Positions 57,901 through 64,000 of a DNA stretch of 64,000 nt are shown here, one piece after another (within the stretch, counting starts at the first letter, position 1; the number at the start of each line of letters is the position of its first letter). The notes below the pieces were generated by a model. It saw only the letters and a program-made list of their open reading frames with translations. It had not been told where the DNA came from and did not search any database. Where the stretch lies: positions 1 through 64,000 of the forward strand of contig JAUJYZ010000839.1 in the NCBI GenBank assembly GCA_033675265.1. The letters are read 5' to 3'. This stretch comes from Actinostola sp. cb2023. Its lineage: Eukaryota > Cnidaria > Anthozoa > Actiniaria > Actinostolidae. The translations under genes were made by a program, and so were the position numbers.

Positions 57901-58183
57901 ATCAATCAGAAAATGTAGCTTAGTGTACAAAAGGAACAATGGTCTTACTCCAAATTACATCAATGAAATGCTAATTAGAAATTCAGATGTCCACACTAGA
58001 TTAACTAGACATTCAGGATATAATTTAGTTTGTCCCAAATATAAAAGGGAGTGTGAAGGGGGGAGGACGTTTAGAGTGACTAGCACCAAGTTATGGAACA
58101 CTATTCCTGCAGGAATTAAGACAAAACCGTCTCTTAAAGCTTTTAAGTCAGCTATCCGTAAATACTTCTACATGAAGAGCTAA
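54957..58183 (+). pseudogene. CR1/L2-like non-LTR retrotransposon polyprotein (one stop, one frameshift)
   Basis: ATG at 54957. The N-terminal hydrophobic leader ends in LLLLAGDININPGPGP, a 2A-like motif with Asn in place of Glu (about residues 97-104). AP endonuclease follows: SICQLNVQCLT, LTETFAS, GVYRPPSS, LGDFNID, LSDHLP. Reverse transcriptase: KASGADGLSVKIL, NYRPISVLPLLSK, LQSGFRRNHSTETAL, QGSILGPLLFLVFINDLP, FADDTT (57332-57349). A TAA at 57087-57089 interrupts DY-KAFD, and a 1-nt loss near 57890 shifts the last 100 codons. No RNase H seen. Otherwise near complete, so recently active. Confidence 0.85.
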
Positions 58184-58645
58184 GTTACATTTATATTATA
58201 CTCTCATAATTTTATTAGCTCAGACTTAAAATTCATTGGAAATTGGGTTAAAATGGTGGGTTGTCTTATAGTTCATATTTTATAGATTCTTATTAGGATA
58301 TATTTTAATTACGACCAGTACAATTTTACGATGTATATAAACGGGTGTGGGTATATAATTATGGGGTTTAAGTTAGTATACAAGGGTGTTGGGTTATATG
58401 GGATCTGGAGTGGTGGGAATGGATACAAATATTTGAGATTAAGGGTATTGTAACTTGGGCCTAAATTTTAGTGAAGTGGGATTGGGTATTTATAGTAGTA
58501 TTATACAAAGTATATAGTTTTTTTATAGTATGTAATATTTTATTTATTTTAAATTATTATTTGAGGGCCATGAGTTCATCAGTGAAAACTGTTAAATGTA
58601 CCCTCGTGAAATAAAGTTTATTATTATTATTATTATTATTATCAT
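58184..58645 (+). mobile_element. LINE 3' UTR and (TTA)n tail
   Basis: After the last codon, about 430 bp of AT-rich UTR leads to GAAATAAAGTTTA and about eight TTA/ATT units at 58618-58642. A microsatellite tail instead of poly(A) is usual for CR1/L2-type elements. Confidence 0.7.
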
Positions 58646-58812
58646 GGCGTTGCTATGGTAACCTTTCGAGTGATCATTTTCATATAAAACGATTCCCCAA
58701 CTCATGATCTGTCATATGGTTGGCTGAACGGGTGTCAAATTATACATCCGTATTAGCTATAATACGCTTTTTACATTTGGTATAGAGGCCCTTTAAACTA
58801 TATGGAGCCACC

Positions 58813-58849
58813 ATAAGCACAATAAAATCCAAGCAATATTGACGCGGAG
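58813..58849. repeat. Inverted match to 51943-51979
   Basis: AATCCAAGCAATATTGACGC here is the inverse of GCGTCAATATTGCTTGGATT near 51945. It sits directly inside the right foldback arm and beside the left-hand MITE, so the element's inner arms may extend this far. Confidence 0.5.
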
Positions 58850-59716
58850 TTTGTCAGCGTGTCAGTGCAAGGGATATCGTAGCTTGAAAATCTTGTCAGT
58901 TTGTCGGTGCTGACAGTTTGCTGACAGAATCTGTCAGTTTGTCGGTGCTGACAGTTTACTGACAGAATGTGTCAGTTTGTCAGCGTGTCAGCGTGTCAGT
59001 GCAAGGCATATCGTAGCTTGAAAATCTTGTCAGTTTGTCGGTGCTGACAGTTTGCTGACACAATCTGTCAGTTTGTCGGTGCTGACAGTCTACTGACAGA
59101 ATGTGTCAGTTTGTCAGCGTGTCAGTGCAAGGGACATCGTAGCTTGAAAATATTGTCAGTTTGTAGGTGCTGACAGTTTGCTGACAGAATCTGCCAGTTT
59201 GTCGGTGCTGACAGAATCTGTCAGTTTGTCAGCGTGTCAGTACAAGACATAGTACCGTCAAAATTTGTCCATTTGTCACTGCAAATGATCCCCGTACCCA
59301 TAGTAAACTATATATAAATCCGATATATATCGAGAAATACAACAGAATATGTGCAAGAATTAAGAATCATGACGTCATCTGGTGATCTGCAACACCGAGA
59401 AACAGCCCAAATATGTTACTTTAGGATTAGTATCAATTGGAATTTATTAGTATTAGTAGTATTTAAGATTATTAATGTATTCTAGAGGACCCCTCTGTAA
59501 ATCACTCTGTCGGTGAAGTTGACCTCCTCATTAAATATTATTATTATTTTACATGCAGAAATCAGGAAAACTACAAAAATATATATAATGAAACACATGA
59601 AAGGTGAAGACGAGGATGCATGTGCGATACAGCTGTATGGGTTGAACCCGCATGCTATCAATAAATATTCACAATTAAAAATGTTCTAGTATCGCTGCAT
59701 GATTTTCCTCTTGAAA

Positions 59717-60141
59717 TACAGTTGAACCTCCGGTTGCGACCACTCTCGTAAGCGACCACCTCTCCTAAGCGACCAGTTTCAATACCAAAAGTTTCCAATT
59801 AAGAGTGCGTTCGATTGACCTTATTCCGGAATAGGAATACTTGGAATAATACGGAATGTCCATTCAATTGAGTCTGTTCCGATTCCGGAATAAGCGGAAT
59901 ATATTCCAAACATTCTGCTCATCATAGCAGAATGCTTGGAATATTCCGGAATAATGACGTCATCCGTCTGCCCTAGAATCTGGAATTATTCCTATTCCAG
60001 AATAAGGTTAATCGAACGCACTCTTAATTGGAAACTAAGTCAAATCACAATAGTTGGAACCTCTCATAAGCAACCAGACCACATGGCTTAACATTTTTAA
60101 CTTAACATTTTGGGTGGTCGCTTACGTGAGGTTCGACTGTA
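59717..60141. mobile_element. Mariner-like MITE with nested foldback insertion
   Basis: Outer ends ACAGTTGAACCTCCGGTTGC and GAGGTTCGACTGT, flanked by TA, with GCGACCAC/GTGGTCGC words. A second foldback lies inside at 59792-60034 (TTTCCAATTAAGAGTGCGTT inverted at 60015-60034, TTCCGGAATA palindromes). Confidence 0.8.
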
Positions 60142-60400
60142 TGGGAGGTTTTACGTGTGACGTAGTGGCCGTCAAAATCTACAAAATGTTCGAACCTAAC
60201 TTTCAAAGTCTGTTAGTTTTTCTTCAAGCAACTAGATGGCATTTGTTTGTTTGTTTATAAGTAACTTATATTTGGTATATTTGACAGATATTTAGACTTC
60301 ACCGATCTAAAATTGAAGTTTTGAGCAAGTAAAATGACGGTTTGACGGCCACTCGCGACAGATTTTGACGTCAGAAAAAGATTCCATAAAACCTCCCATA
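60139..60400. mobile_element. MITE with TATGGGAGGTTTTA termini
   Basis: Inverted TATGGGAGGTTTTA/TAAAACCTCCCATA plus inner GGCCGTCAAAATCT-like pairs. It abuts the preceding MITE with no spacer. Confidence 0.7.
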
Positions 60401-60446
60401 TGTTTAACAAAGAAACAGTCAATCAATCTCGTTCAAAAGCTTTTCA

Positions 60447-60845
<399 letters not shown>

Positions 60846-60869
60846 TGGCCAGTGTTTTGATTTTGTGTT

Positions 60870-61331
60870 TACATGCACTCGATAAAACTATACATGTATA
60901 ATATAAACTTGAAATAGAACACACTATTGTTTTTGGTCAAGGATGGCTCAAATCAACAACAAATCAGATCTGAAATCACTTTCAAATTTCGATTTTCGTT
61001 ACCTACATGCTATGGGCGCGCAAGGCATTGTGGGCTCGGACACCATCCTAACGCGCTGAAACAGCCTACACCTCTAACGAACTAGCTACTTGAAAGTAAT
61101 TACAGCAGAGACATTGTAGAATAACTACATGTAGACCCTTTCATTCCTATTTTAACTGTTTTATTTCAAAGGTGACTGTATATAAACTTCCGAACTAAAC
61201 TCTGTACATGAATCGCTACATGAACAACTCAAAGCTTCCCAAAGCACATGGGATATTCGTGCGACCTTCGTACAATCTTTGTACAATCTTCGTAAGCATG
61301 TGATCAAACGCGATCAAGTTTCTGTACACTC
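60870..61331 (-). mobile_element. Probable 3' LTR region of the BEL/Pao element
   Basis: Minus strand shows a purine tract AAGGGGGGGAG (about 61332-61342) directly followed by TGTACAGAAACTTGATC, the expected PPT then TG-start of an LTR. The LTR end was not found, so the lower bound is a guess. Confidence 0.4.
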
Positions 61332-61345
61332 CCCCCCTTGACAAT

Positions 61346-64000
61346 CTAATTGTCAATTCTACACCGTCTCTTCATTTCGCCTACGATGGCTGCTTGTCTC
61401 CTGGTCCTAGTAGGTTGTGGAGCAACACGTTCATTAACTTCCTTCTCTCTCGAGAACACTTCCAATGGAATCAACTTCTGAATAGGGCGACGCATGATTC
61501 TTGTCTTCTTCCCTCTTTCTCCAACTTGTATTATACATGTAGCTCCTCGAGGTTGACCATCGCTACCATTAATGATTTCCGTAACTCTCGCTAATTGCCA
61601 CAAACTTCGTGGAGTGTTCTCATCATGTACACAAACGATGTCGCCAACCTGAATTGTTGGTGAAGTTCCTTGACCTGTGATTACCTTATGGCGTTCTCTC
61701 AACTCTAATATATATTCTCGTTGCCAACGAGACCAAAAATGATTAGACATTTTAGTGAGGTACTTCATTCGCTTTGTCAATCCAACAGCTGATGAGTCTG
61801 GATCAGCTTCACTAGTGATGTTTGGATCTGGGAGTGTATGAACACGCTTTCCTAATAACAGGTGGGATGGAGTTGAAACTTCATCCAGCTCATCTGACAA
61901 ACATATGTACATATGTAAGTGGTCTTGAATTTAAAGCAGCTTCCACTTAAATAAGAATTGTAGTAAGGTCATCATAGTTCAATCTATAATTTCCAAGTAC
62001 TTTCTTTAAGCATCGTTTGACACACTTGACCATTCTCTCCCAGAAGCCTCCCCACCAGGTGCCTTTTCTAGATTGTATTGCCATCGTACCTTCCTTGACG
62101 ACATGATTTCTTGAACTTCCTTTGGTTCAAACAGAGCAACTAATTTCTTCTCTGCTGACTTAAATGTCTTTGCATTGTCCGATACAATAAGACTTGGTAT
62201 TCCTCGACGACTGACGAATCTCCTAAATGAACGAATAAAGGCTCCTACTGTAAGATTTGGTACAAGTTCCAAGTGAACTGCACGTGTACTGGCACACGTG
62301 TAAAGTGCTATGTAGCTCTTTGACATTTCAGTGTTTCTTTTTGCTTCAATCTTAACATAGATAGGTCCCGCAAAATCGACTCCAACATAAGTGAAAGGAT
62401 ATTCCATAGATAGACGAAAGTTTGGCAGATTTCCAGATGTATTTGCACAGTAAGGCTTGCCTTCAAATCTTCTGTAGGTGACACATCGATGAAGTTCCTT
62501 CTTTACTTACTGTCTGACGTCCCTTTACAATCCAAAATCTTTCTCGAATTGAGCTCAATGTTTCCTTCACTCCATTGTGCAGAACGTTCTCATGATTTTC
62601 ACGAATAATCAGCAACGTTAGATGATGTTGTCTTGGAGTAATATAGGATACTTGACATAATCAGGAATGTTCGCATTTGCAAATCTTCCTCTGCAGCGTA
62701 GAACATTATTGTCATCATAGAAAAGTCCCAGTGTTAATTGTGTTTGTCTGAACTTTGGATCATTGATAATAGAGCGCTGTATGGTGAGCATCCAGGCAGT
62801 TTCTGCAACTTTCAATCTCCTTTGGAGTGATCGGCCCAATTATTGTTTCGTGATTCAATAATTTGCTCTTGCAATTTGCTATGAACCTCAGGACGATGGC
62901 AGTAATCTTGAACAGTTTGGGTGAACTACTATAGTCAGTGGGGTTAATCAAGTTTTCAAGATTCACAGTGCGGTGAGTGGTTCGAGTCGTGGAAAGCAAC
63001 AGTGTCTACTGTACGACTTCCTTTCTTTATTTCTGTGACTGCCTCTGGTGTTTCTTCTACTTCGTCTTGTGATCTCCTTGAAGGCCAATCTTCCTTTTAA
63101 TTTTGCAGCCACACAGGGCCATGTGACCACAGATCATTGTTCACTATCTCACTTGGGTGCATACCTCGTGATGGCAGGTCAGCTGGGTTTTCCTTTCCAG
63201 ATACATGTTGCCAGTCTTCTGGGCTTGTCAGTTTCCTAATTTCTTGAACACGATTTTCGACAAATTGTTTGAACTCCTTATCAGTTCCAATGATCCAAAA
63301 CAAGGTAGTTATAGAATCAGCCCAGCAATAAGTTCTTGATATCGATAGAATTGGAGTTAGTGCTCTTGCAACTGTAGACACGAGTCGTGCTTGACACAAG
63401 GCTCCCAAGAGTTCCAATCTTGGAATACTTTGAGGTTTTAAAGGTGCAATCCTCGTTTTTGAGGCTATCAATGTTGTGTCTATTGATCCTTGCAATTCAA
63501 TTCGCAGGTATACAACAACAACATAGGCTTTCACACTCGCATCACAGAAAGACGGCAGTTCAATAGATACGTTCTACTAAGCAGTAACGATTTATTCTCA
63601 CCTCCTGTAGTTTCCTAAGATCTTCAATCCAGTTTCTCCATTTCCTTTCGCAGTCTGCCGGCAAGGCAGAGTCCCAGTCTCGATTGTCAAGGCATATTTG
63701 CTGCATGGAACAGTAGTTTCATCGGTAAATAACTATTAGTGAAAAAAATCCGATAGGGTTATAAATGCTTGCAATCATTCTCAAGACACTTCGTTTTGTT
63801 GAGGAAAAACCATCTGCAGCTTCGATCAGTTCTTTAAACCGAAAAACAATATGGTCTGGTTTAGTGTCCCACACTAGACCTAATACCTTCTGTTCTTGTT
63901 CTGCTTCAACTCGCTCCTTTGGGCTTCCAAGCATAAGGTTCGCATAACTTGAATCTTCTTCAACAATGGGAATGTTGACTTTAATGTCTATTGTTTCATC
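61346..64000 (-). pseudogene. BEL/Pao LTR retrotransposon pol (cut by window end, degenerate)
   Basis: Minus strand, N- to C-terminal: RT/thumb block KVLGLVWDTKPDHIVFRF and SVLRMIASIYNPIGFFS (63720-63934); RNase H-like region with IPRLELLGALCQARL, CWADSITTLFWI, VSGKENPADLPSRG (63097-63534); integrase zinc-binding region (62618-62839); integrase core with YVGVDFAGPI and IVSDNAKTFKSAEKK (62006-62407), two of the catalytic Asp; C-terminal DUF5641-like WQREYILELRERHK, VGDIVCVHDE (61346-61912). Pieces lie in different frames with gaps, so not functional as it stands. The 5' part and LTR lie outside. It occupies a Fes/Fer intron. Confidence 0.85.

Larger units (their letters stand above)
50799..59408. 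mobile_element. Foldback copy 3, 8.6 kb, split arms with target duplication
   Basis: Left arm 50799-51534 and right arm 58846-59408 are inverted copies of the foldback family (TIR with TGACGTCA, TGACAG arrays). They share a variant not seen in copies 1-2 (GGGGATCATTTGCAGTGAC), so they belong to one element. The outer flanks repeat CAAATATGTT at 50789-50798 and 59409-59418, a 9-10 bp duplication. The interior holds a MITE, recombinase element 2 and a LINE, probably nested insertions. Confidence 0.75.

Noticed and set aside
52740..58645. DIRS-type retrotransposon combining the recombinase and the LINE reverse transcriptase
   Set aside because: The recombinase is on the minus strand with its own palindromic ends. 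The RT is on the plus strand with an AP endonuclease and its own tail. They are separate elements.

Overview
This is a eukaryotic window, most likely from a marine invertebrate. I lean towards a cnidarian, but I cannot fix the species. Genes are split into short exons with GT/AG introns, the DNA is AT-rich, and inverted-repeat transposons, satellites and retroelements fill most of the space. I see no bacterial operon, CRISPR array, rRNA or convincing tRNA gene. All exon models were made by eye from splice signals, phase and similarity between paralogues.

Two tandem paralogous genes for a secreted astacin-type metalloprotease with a C-terminal PLAT domain lie on the minus strand: gene A (about 16658 down to 2670) and gene B (about 44025 down to 27134). 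Each has a signal-peptide exon, one to two 54-nt propeptide exons, an exon with an astacin-like GD motif and an RVKR furin site, catalytic exons, and PLAT exons. Both copies have an unusual active site: zinc motif HExxHxxDxxHE, and SILHY where the Met-turn should be. Gene A has an out-of-frame PLAT exon. Gene B reads through.

The most striking feature is in the intron after exon 4 of both genes. A tandem array with a 39-bp unit starts exactly at the exon and is built from the last bases of exon 4 plus its own 5' splice site. Gene A has about 6.1 kb of it (roughly 155 units) and gene B about 0.43 kb (roughly 11). Each canonical unit carries a new GTAAGTG donor in the same phase, so the intron is paved with in-frame decoy or alternative donors. 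A (GGAGT)n satellite follows the array in both genes.

A third gene on the minus strand is a Fes/Fer-type non-receptor tyrosine kinase. Two coding exons are visible (60480-60646 and 50306-50470), separated by a 10-kb intron. That intron holds an apparent 8.6-kb foldback element with about 9-10 bp target duplications, and inside it lie a Crypton-like tyrosine recombinase element and a 2A-like-bearing non-LTR retrotransposon. A BEL/Pao retrotransposon (61346 to the window end) sits upstream of the last visible kinase exon. A second tyrosine recombinase element lies in gene A. Both recombinase elements are bounded by palindromes.

A broken BAAT/acyl-CoA thioesterase fragment (about 45968-46400) lies between gene B and the kinase. 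The remaining DNA is mainly MITEs and foldback elements (many flanked by TA), a 27-bp satellite (23786-24597), a 2.5-kb nested foldback (20935-23412), microsatellites and SINE-like pieces.
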